Assembly (NCBI RefSeq): GCF_013282745.1
Contig: NZ_CP054044.1
Location: 4,154,001 to 4,218,000, forward strand
DNA length: 64,000 nucleotides
Direction of reading: 5' to 3'
Origin: Yersinia bercovieri ATCC 43970
GTDB taxonomy: Bacteria > Pseudomonadota > Gammaproteobacteria > Enterobacterales > Enterobacteriaceae
How positions within the stretch are numbered: position 1 is the first letter of the stretch; every line of letters begins with the position of its first letter. Of this stretch, positions 8,758 through 17,423 are shown one piece after another. A program made the position numbers and the translations under genes. The notes under the pieces were generated by a model that did not search any database, was not told the origin of the DNA, and worked only from the letters and a program-made list of their open reading frames with translations.

Positions 8758-10026
8758 CTACTGAGTGCTTTTTACTGGATGGTCTGGTTTTTTGTCATTC
8801 CCTGCGATAAACGGGCTCCATGGCTGAGCACGAATTGGAGCATCCGTCTGCCATACCACATTGAACTGCCCGTTCGCCTCAATTTCACCGATCATCACAG
8901 GTTTATGCAGATGATGATTAGTTTTATCCATCGTCAGCGTAAAACCTGAAGGTGCCGGATAAGTTTGCCCTGCCATGGCAGCACGAACCTTATCCACATC
9001 CGTTGATTTGGCTTTTTCGGCCGCCTGTGCCCACATATGCATACCGACCCAAGTCGCCTCCATCGGGTCATTAGTGACGGCTGTATCCGCATTCGGCAAC
9101 TTGTGTGCTTTGGCGTAAGCTTTCCATTGCTCAACAAACTTCTTATTAGTCGGATTATCCACCGATTGGAAATAGTTCCAGGCAGCCAGATTACCCACTA
9201 ATGGTTTGGTATCAATGCCACGTAACTCCTCCTCTCCCACTGAGAAAGCAATTACCGGAACATCAGTCGCTTTAATACCTTGGTTGGTTAACTCTTTGTA
9301 GAAAGGAACATTCGAATCACCATTAATAGTGGAGATAACAGCTGTTTTTCCATCAGCAGAGAATTTTTTAATATTGCCAACAATGGTTTGATAATCGCTG
9401 TAGCCGAATGGGGTATAAATCTCCTCAATATCTTTATCCTGAATGCCTTTGGTGTGTAAGAAAGCGCGCAGAATTTTATTAGTGGTACGCGGATAAACAT
9501 AATCAGTACCCAACAAAATAAAGCGTTTAGCTGCACCGCCATCTTCACTTAATAAATACTCCACGGCGGGGATAGCTTGTTGGTTGGGTGCAGCACCGGT
9601 ATAGAAAACATTCGGCGACATCTCCTCTCCCTCGTATTGCACCGGATAGAACAGTAAACCATTCAACTCTTCAAATACCGGTAATACAGATTTACGGGAA
9701 ACCGAAGTCCAGGCGCCAAATACCACCGCAACTTTATCTTGGGTTAATAATTGTCGTGCTTTCTCAGCAAAAAGCGGCCAGTTAGATGCGGGATCAACAA
9801 TAACTGGCTCAAGTTGTTTACCCAACACGCCACCATGGGCATTGATATCATCAATACTCATCAGAGCCATATCTTTCAATGGTGTTTCAGAGATAGCCAT
9901 CGTGCCGGACAACGAGTGCAAAATGCCCACTTTAATGGTATCCGCAGCCAGCGAGCCAAAAGCCACCCCCATGTTGATAACCGAAGCCGAAAGTGCAAAA
10001 ACCTTAATTAAGTTACGATGTTGCAT
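8758..10026 (-). CDS. urtA: Urea ABC transporter substrate-binding protein UrtA
   Basis: The 422-residue periplasmic binding protein of the Leu/Ile/Val fold has a signal peptide ending near SLAAD. Conserved UrtA blocks are TIKVGILHSLSGTMAISE, NGLLFYPVQYEGEE, FILLGTDYVYPRTTN and ISTINGDSNVPFYKEL. The start at 10026 (MQHRNLIKVF) is preferred because AGAGG lies 8 nt upstream; the frame is open 11 codons further. It is the first gene of urtABCDE, 72 bp before urtB. No urease genes are in the window, so the fate of imported urea must be encoded elsewhere. Confidence 0.94.
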   Translation of the reverse strand: MQHRNLIKVFALSASVINMGVAFGSLAADTIKVGILHSLSGTMAISETPLKDMALMSIDDINAHGGVLGKQLEPVIVDPASNWPLFAEKARQLLTQDKVAVVFGAWTSVSRKSVLPVFEELNGLLFYPVQYEGEEMSPNVFYTGAAPNQQAIPAVEYLLSEDGGAAKRFILLGTDYVYPRTTNKILRAFLHTKGIQDKDIEEIYTPFGYSDYQTIVGNIKKFSADGKTAVISTINGDSNVPFYKELTNQGIKATDVPVIAFSVGEEELRGIDTKPLVGNLAAWNYFQSVDNPTNKKFVEQWKAYAKAHKLPNADTAVTNDPMEATWVGMHMWAQAAEKAKSTDVDKVRAAMAGQTYPAPSGFTLTMDKTNHHLHKPVMIGEIEANGQFNVVWQTDAPIRAQPWSPFIAGNDKKPDHPVKSTQ

Positions 10027-10076
10027 TGCGTTAACCTCTGGTCGTTGAGTAAAATACACAAGATCGAATTACTCTG

Positions 10077-10092
10077 CGCAATCGCCATGCCA
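10077..10092 (-). promoter_or_regulatory. Sigma-54 promoter of the urt operon
   Basis: On the minus strand TGGCATGGCGATTGCG has the invariant GG and GC exactly 10 nt apart, the -24/-12 signature of RpoN promoters (consensus TGGCAC-N5-TTGC). It lies about 50 bp upstream of the urtA start codon. Confidence 0.75.
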
Positions 10093-10166
10093 GTTTTATA
10101 TCTTGATAATTTAATTGAAGAATATATATATAATGGTCAAATAACTGAATATATCAGCGAATTATC

Positions 10167-10183
10167 TGCACCATTAATGCGCA
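10167..10183. promoter_or_regulatory. NtrC-like enhancer site upstream of urtA
   Basis: TGCACCATTAATGCGCA fits the NtrC palindrome TGCAC-N7-GTGCA with one arm mismatch. It is centred about 97 bp upstream of the -12 element, a usual NtrC enhancer distance. A second inverted element, AGCACAGATAGTGCAA, lies at 10191-10206. Confidence 0.6.
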
Positions 10184-10295
10184 ATGCATGAGCACAGATA
10201 GTGCAAAAAACTTGAGTCTTAATGTGAGGGATCATTAATATGAGAAATAAAAAAGAGATGAATCAGTTCAGAAATGGGAGCATTGATTTTAACGA

Positions 10296-10327
10296 AAAAC
10301 AGGAATGACAATTGCCACTCCTGTTTT
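10296..10327 (-). terminator. Terminator after yehS
   Basis: On the minus strand AAAACAGGA and TCCTGTTTTT form a 9-bp stem around a 14-nt loop and end in a T run, 65 nt past the yehS stop. The rest of 10027-10391 holds only the urt control region. Confidence 0.65.
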
Positions 10328-10391
10328 CTTATCACTAATATGTATCAGTTGCTTATATCGATATAACAACTGTTGGCCGATATCATTAATT

Positions 10392-10862
10392 TTACTTTTT
10401 AGGGCCACGAATACGTAAAGTCAAACCTTTCAGGAAATAACGTAAAACCTGATCACCGCAAGGGCGGAAGTTTTTGCTGCCCTCTTTACGGAACAAGGCA
10501 TTCAGCTCAGGCTTTGACACTGGGAATTCAACCGCGTTGAACACATCGTGCATATCGGTATCTTTCAACTCAAATGCTACACGCAGTTTTTTTAGCACAA
10601 TATTGTTAGTAATGACGGGTTCTACCGCAGGTGCTGGGAACTTGTCATCTTTACCGCGACGAAAGAAGATCAGGCCATTAAGGAAATGTGCCATCACCAG
10701 ATCAGGGCAATCCTGATAACCAGCTTCATCTTCTTTTTTAAGGAAATTAACGACATCCGCATTGTTCACGTCAAAATCAGCCAGCTTAATGATTTCTGTT
10801 ATCTTGGTATCATTTACGTTAAGCATGTAGCGAACACTACGGAGCACATCGTTGTTCATCAT
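10392..10862 (-). CDS. yehS: DUF1456 family protein YehS
   Basis: The 156-residue protein consists of two tandem DUF1456 repeats (about 1-75 and 85-156). Each has the pattern NNxxLxxLRxxxxL...F..CxDxxxxxFLxGL: MNNDVLRSVRYML...CPDLVMAHFLNGLIFFRRG and NNIVLKKLRVAF...CGDQVLRYFLKGL. It matches E. coli YehS in length and sequence. The function is unknown; the family is soluble. ATG at 10862 and the next ATG at 10859 are both possible, with AGGAATAGGG upstream. It is monocistronic with a terminator at 10296-10327. Confidence 0.9.
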   Translation of the reverse strand: MMNNDVLRSVRYMLNVNDTKITEIIKLADFDVNNADVVNFLKKEDEAGYQDCPDLVMAHFLNGLIFFRRGKDDKFPAPAVEPVITNNIVLKKLRVAFELKDTDMHDVFNAVEFPVSKPELNALFRKEGSKNFRPCGDQVLRYFLKGLTLRIRGPKK

Positions 10863-11132
10863 ATTACTGCCCTATTCCTATTATTTAGATTAGACGTGGC
10901 GAATATCGCAAGAAAAAAACATTTCTTTAACGTCTAGCGGGCAGTATTGTATAGATCAACGTTGATTTTCTCAATGTAAATCTGATTAATGGTCATAGCT
11001 CAAAATAGATAATAGACGGCTGTTAACACTATTATTTATAGGGAATGACTAATATTATATTAAGATGAGCATTAAAATATCAATGAAACATATTACTTAA
11101 CTATCATCTTAACCTTTTATTATTATGTAATC

Positions 11133-12038
11133 TCAGACACTAGCCTTAATACCATTGACAGGCTGATAAAGCGAGATATCATCACCAATGATATATTTTC
11201 TGCGTAGGATGGCAGATATCTTATCCATGATCATGACAATAACCACCATGATTAATGTAATAAACATCACGACATCCCAGTTCCATAGCCGCATATTCTC
11301 AGCATAAACCAAGCCAATACCCCCCGCCCCCACAAAACCTAAGACCGCTGCCGAACGGGTATTAGATTCAATTTGATAAAGACTTAACGCCAGAAATGTT
11401 GGAAAGGACTGAGTAAATATGCCAAAACGATGTTTTTGTAGTGCGTTCGCTCCCATAGCCGTCAGGCCACGATTGGGCGATTTATCCACAGCTTCATGCC
11501 CTTCAGCATAGAGTTTACCCAGTAATCCCATATCTTGCATGATAATCGCCAGCACCCCAGCCAGTGGCCCCATGCCCACGGCACGGACAAAAATCAACCC
11601 CCAAATGGCCATATCAATGCCCCGGAAGATATCTAAAAAGCGACGAATCATAAAGGAAATAATACGCAAACCCGGTGTCGACATGACATTCCGCGCAGCC
11701 AAAAATGATAAGGGCAAAGCGATCAATGTCGCCGTGAGTGTCCCGGCAAAAACAATAGCTAAGGTGATAAATATCTGACTGAAATAATATTTAAATGGCC
11801 AGTTAATAAAATCATGCCAAACAAACATTCGTAAAAAATAGCGGCTTATTTGCTGACTTCCATGAGTCAATGTCTGCCAAGGAATACCAAAAACCTTGAA
11901 GAAAAAAATGTAATACAAAAAGATCCCCACAGCAATAGCTGCAACCAGTCTAACATAACGTTTTTGCTGTAAAAAAAGCTGCGGATGTTGCTGTTTGAGC
12001 GCTGATATCTGCTCCGTTGTCAGCTGATAAGTCAACAT
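11133..12038 (-). CDS. phnE: Phosphonate-type ABC transporter permease (second PhnE)
   Basis: The 301-residue inner-membrane permease has about six hydrophobic segments and the binding-protein-dependent transport loop (LYQIESNTRSAAVLGFVGAGGIGLVYAENM). The SNTRSAAVLGFVGAGGIG motif is typical of PhnE. It begins 2 bp after the stop of the other permease gene, so the two form a heterodimer in all likelihood. The cytoplasmic N-terminus (1-30) is polar. Last gene of phnCDEE. The substrate could be a phosphonate, phosphite or a phosphate ester; no C-P lyase genes are nearby to decide. Confidence 0.88.
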   Translation of the reverse strand: MLTYQLTTEQISALKQQHPQLFLQQKRYVRLVAAIAVGIFLYYIFFFKVFGIPWQTLTHGSQQISRYFLRMFVWHDFINWPFKYYFSQIFITLAIVFAGTLTATLIALPLSFLAARNVMSTPGLRIISFMIRRFLDIFRGIDMAIWGLIFVRAVGMGPLAGVLAIIMQDMGLLGKLYAEGHEAVDKSPNRGLTAMGANALQKHRFGIFTQSFPTFLALSLYQIESNTRSAAVLGFVGAGGIGLVYAENMRLWNWDVVMFITLIMVVIVMIMDKISAILRRKYIIGDDISLYQPVNGIKASV

Positions 12039-12040
12039 TA

Positions 12041-12901
12041 TTATGCTCCTTCTACCACTCGCTTACGTAATTTACCGGATGTGTAATCCAACAATGAAAC
12101 CACAATGATAATTAGCAATAGCGTCATGCTCACTTGGTCATAACGATCCAGTTTTATCGAGGTCATCAGCTCTTGTCCTATTCCTCCAGCCCCCACCAAA
12201 CCTAAAATTGTTGATTGGCGGAAGTTGATCTCCAGACGCATAAAACTATAAGAGAGGAAAATTGGTTTTACCTGTGGCCAGAGAGCAAAACGCATTCGTT
12301 GCAATTTACCAGCACCACAAGCTGCCAAGCCGCGAACAGGTTTATCTGATGCTGTTTCCAGCGACTCATAAAATAGCTTGGTCAGGCTGCCAATGGTGTG
12401 CAATGCAAGTGCTAGAAAACCAGGGATCGCGCCAATACCAAAGGCCATTACAAACATCACCGCCCAAGCTAATTCAGGCATGGTACGCAAAAATGCAACA
12501 AAAGTTCGAATAAATAAGCGTAACCAAGGTGGGCTTTGCGTATTATTCGCGGCCAAAAAGGCGAGGATAGTGGCAACTATTACGGATAAAATAGTTGATG
12601 CCACCGCCAATTGTAGTGTTTCCCAAATCAGCGGTAACTGAATAGGAAGCCGATAGCCCCAATAAGCAAAAGAGCCTTCTGTACGACCGTCCGCAAATAA
12701 ACTTTGCCAATGGAGTACGGGTATGGTCTCAGCCAAATAATCAAAGAAATTTGGAATGGAAATAAAAACAGTATGCAAATTAAACTCAGCAATACTTCCC
12801 GCGCCAAGATAGATAATTGCCAATGTTAATGACCAAATCAACGTTTCACGTTTCTGTTTACCGCGTATCTGCTGATAGTAGTGGTTAAAGTCTGTATTCA
12901 A
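12041..12901 (-). CDS. phnE: Phosphonate-type ABC transporter permease (first PhnE)
   Basis: The 286-residue permease has the EAA-type loop RLEINFRQSTILGLVGAGGIGQELMTSI and six membrane segments. The only start near the family N-terminus is TTG at 12901 (MNTDFNHYYQQ), with AGGTGG 9 nt upstream and no in-frame ATG close by, so a TTG start is likely. It is 190 bp downstream of phnD, a gap holding a strong hairpin at 12993-13024, and 2 bp upstream of the partner permease. The two permeases are only distantly similar, so this is an old duplication. Confidence 0.87.
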   Translation of the reverse strand: MNTDFNHYYQQIRGKQKRETLIWSLTLAIIYLGAGSIAEFNLHTVFISIPNFFDYLAETIPVLHWQSLFADGRTEGSFAYWGYRLPIQLPLIWETLQLAVASTILSVIVATILAFLAANNTQSPPWLRLFIRTFVAFLRTMPELAWAVMFVMAFGIGAIPGFLALALHTIGSLTKLFYESLETASDKPVRGLAACGAGKLQRMRFALWPQVKPIFLSYSFMRLEINFRQSTILGLVGAGGIGQELMTSIKLDRYDQVSMTLLLIIIVVSLLDYTSGKLRKRVVEGA

Positions 12902-12992
12902 AATTAGCTACCACCTAAGAGCAATAACCCCAGCTAAGCCAGAGCTATACCCTACTGACTTGAGCTGACAGGAGATTAGCGGCCCACACTCA

Positions 12993-13024
12993 CCCGACTC
13001 GCTTACAGATATAAGTGAGTCGGG
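12993..13024 (-). terminator. Intercistronic hairpin between phnD and phnE
   Basis: CCCGACTCGCTTA and TAAGTGAGTCGGG form a 13-bp inverted repeat with one mismatch and a 6-nt loop. There is no T tract on the minus strand. It may act as an mRNA-stabilising or partial-termination element that keeps the binding protein in excess over the permeases. Confidence 0.55.
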
Positions 13025-13090
13025 ATTTATCTGTTTGCTGCCTACAACTCCAAGTCCCTTGGGGATATATTATTTATCCGCCGGATCGGC

Positions 13091-14020
13091 TTAACGATCG
13101 CCTTTGGTTAATTCACGCTTCATATCAATGATATTTTGATACTCGCTAAGTGATGTTTCACCAATATGCTGTTTACCGCCCATCGCTTTAATAAAGCAAC
13201 CGTGATCTTCTTTGTCCAACTTTTTAACCGCTGCAACTAATTGCGCTTTAAATTCAGCTGGCAATGCACTGCGAACTAAAATCGGGCCATTAGGAATCAA
13301 TGGAGATTGCCAGATGATGCGGATCTGTTTCATTAAATCAGGGTGGCCCATGCGGATCATGCGAGTAAATGCTCCGCTGGTATAACCGGTATTATAATCA
13401 CCGATCATTGAGGCCCAAGTCACCGCACCGGCAAACTGACCATTAATAACCCCGAGAATATCTTGCTCATGACCACCAGAAAAAGTCACACTAGAGAAGA
13501 AATCGTTATATTTATTATCTGCCGTCCCACCAAATTTCTGCTTAAAACTTTGGTTAGGGATCAGGAAACCTGACGTTGAATCAGGATCAGCAAAACCAAA
13601 TGCTTTGCCTTTCAAGTCTTCAATTTTCTGATAAGGGCTATCTGCTTTTACCACGACAACTGAATGATAGCCGCGCGATTTATCTGTATCATCGATTGCA
13701 ATGCCAACAATATCAACAGCTTTAGGATCTTTAATATAAACAGAGGCAAAAGATGAGGGGGACATACTTAATACCAGGTCAATCTTTCCACCCAATAGAC
13801 CTTGGATAACACCAGAATAATCAGATGCATTGTGCAAATTCGTTTTTACACTTAATTCTTTATCCAAGAACTCTTTGACGCACATGTTATCGCCAATTTG
13901 CTGTGTCGCATTCTGCCCGCCAAGAATACCCAGATTAATCTCTTTCGGTGCATCCGCTGCTGTAGCATTAAATACCATCATGCTTGCCAATAATGAGGTA
14001 AGACAAAATACTTTTTTCAT
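13091..14020 (-). CDS. phnD: Phosphonate-type ABC transporter substrate-binding protein PhnD
   Basis: The 309-residue periplasmic binding protein has a signal peptide (MKKVFCLTSLLASMMVFNATA, cleavage near AADA). The PhnD/SsuA-type body includes INLGILGGQNATQQ, the ligand-loop region DLVLSMSPSSFASVY, KGKAFGFADPDSTSGF and VTWASMIGDY. These fit the PhnD family, but they do not fix the ligand. ATG 14020 follows a short gap from phnC (36 bp). It captures the substrate for the two PhnE permeases and PhnC. Confidence 0.88.
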   Translation of the reverse strand: MKKVFCLTSLLASMMVFNATAADAPKEINLGILGGQNATQQIGDNMCVKEFLDKELSVKTNLHNASDYSGVIQGLLGGKIDLVLSMSPSSFASVYIKDPKAVDIVGIAIDDTDKSRGYHSVVVVKADSPYQKIEDLKGKAFGFADPDSTSGFLIPNQSFKQKFGGTADNKYNDFFSSVTFSGGHEQDILGVINGQFAGAVTWASMIGDYNTGYTSGAFTRMIRMGHPDLMKQIRIIWQSPLIPNGPILVRSALPAEFKAQLVAAVKKLDKEDHGCFIKAMGGKQHIGETSLSEYQNIIDMKRELTKGDR

Positions 14021-14056
14021 TAAAATAACCTATTATGATAAAGGGATAAGTAGGGA

Positions 14057-14893
14057 TTAATGCAAAAGATCAGTTGATTCATCGCTATAAATATCTTGAA
14101 TAATGGTGTCATTCAGTAGTGCCGGAGGCCCGTCAAAAACAACTCTTCCATGTGCTATACCAATAACGCGGGTACAATAGTCCTTAACTAAATCAACAGA
14201 GTGCAAATTCACGACCACTGCAATATCGTTTTCACTTATTTTCTGTAATGTATTCATAATACGTGTTGTGTTCTTTGGGTCCAAAGAAGCAACGGGTTCG
14301 TCGGCCAATAATATTTTGGGGTTCTGCATCATGGCACGACAAATAGCAACTCGCTGCATTTGGCCACCAGAGAGATTCTCGGCACGCTGTAGAGCATGGG
14401 GCAACATATTAAGCCATTGTAATAACTCGATTGCTCTGGCTCGATCTTGCTCAGCGAATATTTTGAAGAATGATTTTAGTGTTGAGGTATAGCTGAGGCG
14501 GCCTAATAAGACATTGGTAATAACATCAAGACGGGGGACCAGACAAAAGTCCTGAAAAATCATACCGCATTTGGCACGCCATTTGCGCATCTGCTTTGCT
14601 GTGAGTGCTGCAATATTTTGCATATCGCCATTGTCATGATAATTAATAATTTCACCAGCACTGCTAGGGATCGTGCCATTTAACACATGCAGCAATGTGG
14701 ATTTACCGGCACCTGAACGGCCAATAATTGCGACAAATTCACCAGCATGAAGTTCGAAATTAATATCATCTAAAACGCGATGCTGTGATTTGTATGCTTT
14801 AACTAATCCTTTAACGGCAAGTACCTTCTTACGCGGTTCTTGCACCGTAGCCGGATAATCAGCCACAGTGAATTTACGCAATGCCTGGCCCAT
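14057..14893 (-). CDS. phnC: Phosphonate-type ABC transporter ATPase PhnC
   Basis: The ATPase of the phn importer has Walker [11 protein letters not shown]-loop [12 protein letters not shown], signature LSGGQ and Walker [14 protein letters not shown]. Start choice: an ATG at 14929 gives 290 residues, but the predicted Pho-box promoter would place transcription almost at that codon. ATG 14893 ([10 protein letters not shown]) has GAGAG 8 nt upstream and gives 278 residues, closer to the family, so I prefer it. First gene of phnCDEE. It has an unusual ~25-residue N-terminal tail before the ABC core even so. Confidence 0.87.
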   Translation of the reverse strand: MGQALRKFTVADYPATVQEPRKKVLAVKGLVKAYKSQHRVLDDINFELHAGEFVAIIGRSGAGKSTLLHVLNGTIPSSAGEIINYHDNGDMQNIAALTAKQMRKWRAKCGMIFQDFCLVPRLDVITNVLLGRLSYTSTLKSFFKIFAEQDRARAIELLQWLNMLPHALQRAENLSGGQMQRVAICRAMMQNPKILLADEPVASLDPKNTTRIMNTLQKISENDIAVVVNLHSVDLVKDYCTRVIGIAHGRVVFDGPPALLNDTIIQDIYSDESTDLLH

Positions 14894-14954
14894 ATCATGT
14901 CTCTCAGATTGCCTGTAGTCATGAGCCATTAACGTATATTTTTATTGCATATCG

Positions 14955-14983
14955 ATGATAGTTTTATGAGAGAAAGGTGACAA
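14955..14983 (-). promoter_or_regulatory. Pho box (PhoB site) upstream of phnC
   Basis: On the minus strand three 7-bp repeats, TTGTCAC, CTCTCAT and CTATCAT, are separated by exactly 4 bp each (CTTT, AAAA). Each matches the PhoB half-site CTGTCAT at 5-6 of 7 positions in the correct 11-bp period. It lies just upstream of phnC, where PhoB would replace a -35 element. Confidence 0.7.
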
Positions 14984-15000
14984 AAAAATAGCCACCTTTC
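14972..15000 (+). terminator. Hairpin with T run between yeaQ and phnC
   Basis: GAAAGGTG and CACCTTTC form an 8-bp stem around a 13-nt A-rich loop, followed on the plus strand by ATATCTTTTT. No plus-strand gene is known just upstream, so its role is unclear. It overlaps the Pho box. Confidence 0.4.
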
Positions 15001-15074
15001 ATATCTTTTTAAGCGCATAGATTGTAGTGAGTAATGATTATTTTATGTCATTATCACAAATCTCTTTGGCGGGG

Positions 15075-15323
15075 CTAACTTCTTAACTTTCGGTAGACAA
15101 ATAGCACGACCAACGAACCGATAACTGCAACCACAAAGCTACCAAGGTTAAATCCATCAACTCGCCCCATACCAAAGAAGGTGCTGATATAGCCCCCGAC
15201 CAAAGCCCCGACCACACCGAGAATGATGGTCATAATAAAGCCACCGCCATCCTCCCCGGGCATAATCCATTTAGCCAAAATACCGGCAATAAGACCAAAA
15301 ATAATCCAAGATAGTATGCCCAT
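15075..15323 (-). CDS. yeaQ: GlsB/YeaQ/YmgE family membrane protein
   Basis: The 82-residue protein of the transglycosylase-associated (GlsB/YeaQ/YmgE) family has three hydrophobic segments and the glycine-rich pattern GILSWIIFGLIAGILAKW, MPGEDGGG, GxVGALVGGYISTFFG. It is nearly the same length and sequence as E. coli YeaQ. Start ATG 15323 is fixed by a strong GGAGGTG ribosome site; the open frame extends upstream to 15392 but without a site. The function is unknown; relatives are induced by envelope or acid stress. Confidence 0.92.
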   Translation of the reverse strand: MGILSWIIFGLIAGILAKWIMPGEDGGGFIMTIILGVVGALVGGYISTFFGMGRVDGFNLGSFVVAVIGSLVVLFVYRKLRS

Positions 15324-15531
15324 AAGCACCTCCATAAAATTAATTTTCGCTGACAGCTGATTTAGCGACTCTGTAAATAATCCGTCGTTCACGTCTTGCT
15401 TTTGGCCTTAAGCATAAGATCTCAAACAAACATGACAAACTCACTATTACAAGCTTAAACAGCTATCATCATTATTAAGTTAAGACCCGAATAACAAAAT
15501 CTGCAAATCAGATCAGCATGTTCAGCACAAA

Positions 15532-16635
15532 TCAAATAACTGGCTGACGCGGTATGACAATCTGGTTAACACCCTGTTGTTGTAACTTTTTCAACAAATC
15601 AATCCCCCCATTTGGCATGCTATGAGCGAACTCCCTTTCACTAGTAAAGATGGGGCTGGCCCAATATATATTGACCGGGTCGCCTTGTTGTTGGGGCAAT
15701 GTAAGATTGTCTGCATCAGCATATAACTCTGACGATAAAATGTAGCCTTCGTAGCCCTGAGGGGCAACTGACGACTCCAATGTATGCCCCTCCCCTAGCC
15801 AAGTTATTTTGCTCCAGGGAACATGAGAGAACCCAGCCAAAGCGCTGGCCATATGAATAGCATTGTCCTCATCCACATATTGCCCATCTATCGCTATTGC
15901 CATCTCCAAACGCCGATATTTAGCGGCATCATCATTGAATAATATTTCAACCCACGGCTGAGGGCGAATACTGACCCCCAATGTCAGAAAATAATATATT
16001 CCCTCTTTTTCGTGCTGAGAAATGGCCATTGGCGGCCACTTGCCTTGGTCGATGGCATAATATTTCAACGATGGACCAAAGTGTTGTTCATAGCATTGAA
16101 TATATTCAGCCTGTAATGCGGGCCACGGATTTCCCTCTTCCTGCTGCCAACTCCGCCAAAATTGACGGGTATTTTGTGCGTTGGCATATTGAGTATTGGT
16201 TGAAGCTGAGCCAAGGGGTAATGTCAGGGGATTATCTTTAATACAGCTGGCAGAATAACAAATGGAGTGATCGATATATAAGCTCCAGCCAGGAATAATC
16301 GCCAGTAATTGGCCCTGATACCATAATGCAGCACCATCATCACTTTCAGACCAGACTATCGTAATAAATTGTGGATCAAGTTCTGCCTCACCGGCTACAT
16401 TACGGCAAAACTCGGCCGCTAATCGCGGGGCTAAGCCTTGTTCAAGGGCAGCATTATCAGCAGATTGGGGGGCGGCAACCAAATTTCTTACCCAACAAGC
16501 ACGAACTGGGAAGCGCTCTTCAAATGCCTCCTGCGGATAGATATAGAAATACACGACCCGTTGGTCCTGCTGCACCACGGCGACTAATGTCTGGTTTTCA
16601 TTACTGACTTCGGCCAGCACTTCAGATTCTTTCAT
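15532..16635 (-). CDS. Suppressor-of-fused (SUFU)-like domain protein
   Basis: The 367-residue protein has no signal peptide. The C-terminal half resembles bacterial SUFU-domain proteins: YYFLTLGVSIRPQPWVEILF, then LAGFSHVPWSKITWLGEGHTL, then VNIYWASPIFTSEREFAHS with a GGxxLLxxLxxxGVxxIVxPR ending. In that family the PI-T-E-E-xx segment and terminal basic PR are typical. The N-terminal ~150 residues are rich in acidic and aromatic residues, with no family I recognise. Bacterial SUFU proteins often accompany contact-dependent toxins as immunity factors, but no toxin lies beside this one. It stands between yeaQ and yajD. Family call is moderate; function unknown. Confidence 0.6.
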   Translation of the reverse strand: MKESEVLAEVSNENQTLVAVVQQDQRVVYFYIYPQEAFEERFPVRACWVRNLVAAPQSADNAALEQGLAPRLAAEFCRNVAGEAELDPQFITIVWSESDDGAALWYQGQLLAIIPGWSLYIDHSICYSASCIKDNPLTLPLGSASTNTQYANAQNTRQFWRSWQQEEGNPWPALQAEYIQCYEQHFGPSLKYYAIDQGKWPPMAISQHEKEGIYYFLTLGVSIRPQPWVEILFNDDAAKYRRLEMAIAIDGQYVDEDNAIHMASALAGFSHVPWSKITWLGEGHTLESSVAPQGYEGYILSSELYADADNLTLPQQQGDPVNIYWASPIFTSEREFAHSMPNGGIDLLKKLQQQGVNQIVIPRQPVI

Positions 16636-17025
16636 ATCGCCTCAACTGTTTCGGCAAAGGATTTCAGGCGAAACACACTGCATGCCTGCCGTAAAGTAAG
16701 TCTATTAGCGGGATACTGATAATCTCATGCTAATAACTTTATACTGATAATGTAAAACATGCTGGTAGTCACAACATGAGGTGGTAAACACTTACTGATA
16801 GTGTAAAACGCTCTTGCCCTTTAAATCATCAGCAAAAGTCTCAAAAACACGTTGGATACGATTAATATCTAAACCCTTTTTATAATAATTGATTCAGTAT
16901 CTTCCTAAGTCATCCTGCGGGCAGGATAGTTCACTATCGAGATATTTATCATCAATAGTTGATAGTCTACAACCTGATTTCACGCTAAAATAAAAGTATT
17001 ATTTTGCACGAAATTGAAGGTTAAC
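16636..17025. other. 390-bp gene-free region upstream of yajD with TACTGATAAT repeats
   Basis: No coding region. It holds direct repeats: TACTGATAAT at 16714-16723, TACTGATAATGTAAAAC at 16742-16758 and TACTGATAGTGTAAAAC at 16793-16809. An inverted repeat, ATCCTGCGGGCAGGAT, lies at 16912-16927. These may be control sites for yajD or for the divergent SUFU-like gene. Confidence 0.5.
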
Positions 17026-17367
17026 ATGGCATATATACCGAAGAACTATACCCGTCTGGAGAGTGGCTATCGGGAGAAAGCACTAAAGATTTTCCCATGG
17101 GTTTGTGGCAAATGTTCTCGAGAGTTTGTTTATTCCAATCTGCGAGAATTGACGGTTCACCATATTGACCATGATCACAGTAATAATCCCGAAGATGGCA
17201 GTAATTGGGAGATGTTATGCCTTTTTTGCCATGATCATGAACACTCTAAATACACTGAAGCGGATCAATATGGTTCAACCGTGATAGCAGGCGATGACGC
17301 CCAGAATGATCAGGGAGTTGCAACCCATAATCCATTCGCAAACCTAAAATCATTGATGAAAAAATAA
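17026..17367 (+). CDS. yajD: HNH nuclease family protein YajD
   Basis: The 113-residue protein matches E. coli YajD closely. It is a compact HNH domain: zinc-binding Cys27 and Cys30 (CGKC), the catalytic region LTVHHIDHDHSNNPEDG with His45/His46, Asn60, and the second zinc pair Cys65/Cys68 (CLFC) followed by HDHEH. That makes all HNH elements intact. The biological target is unknown. Start 17026 (MAYIPKNYTR) has GAAGG 5 nt upstream and matches the family; an in-frame ATG four codons earlier is less likely. Confidence 0.93.
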   Translation: MAYIPKNYTRLESGYREKALKIFPWVCGKCSREFVYSNLRELTVHHIDHDHSNNPEDGSNWEMLCLFCHDHEHSKYTEADQYGSTVIAGDDAQNDQGVATHNPFANLKSLMKK

Positions 17368-17373
17368 GCCTGC

Positions 17374-17399
17374 TTGGTCGCGGAATTTATGGCGACCAA
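17374..17399 (+). terminator. Hairpin after yajD
   Basis: TTGGTCGC and GCGACCAA pair around a 10-nt loop, 6 nt after the yajD stop. The following TATTGCTTAATT is only weakly T-rich. Confidence 0.5.
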
Positions 17400-17423
17400 T
17401 ATTGCTTAATTGGCATTGAGTGA

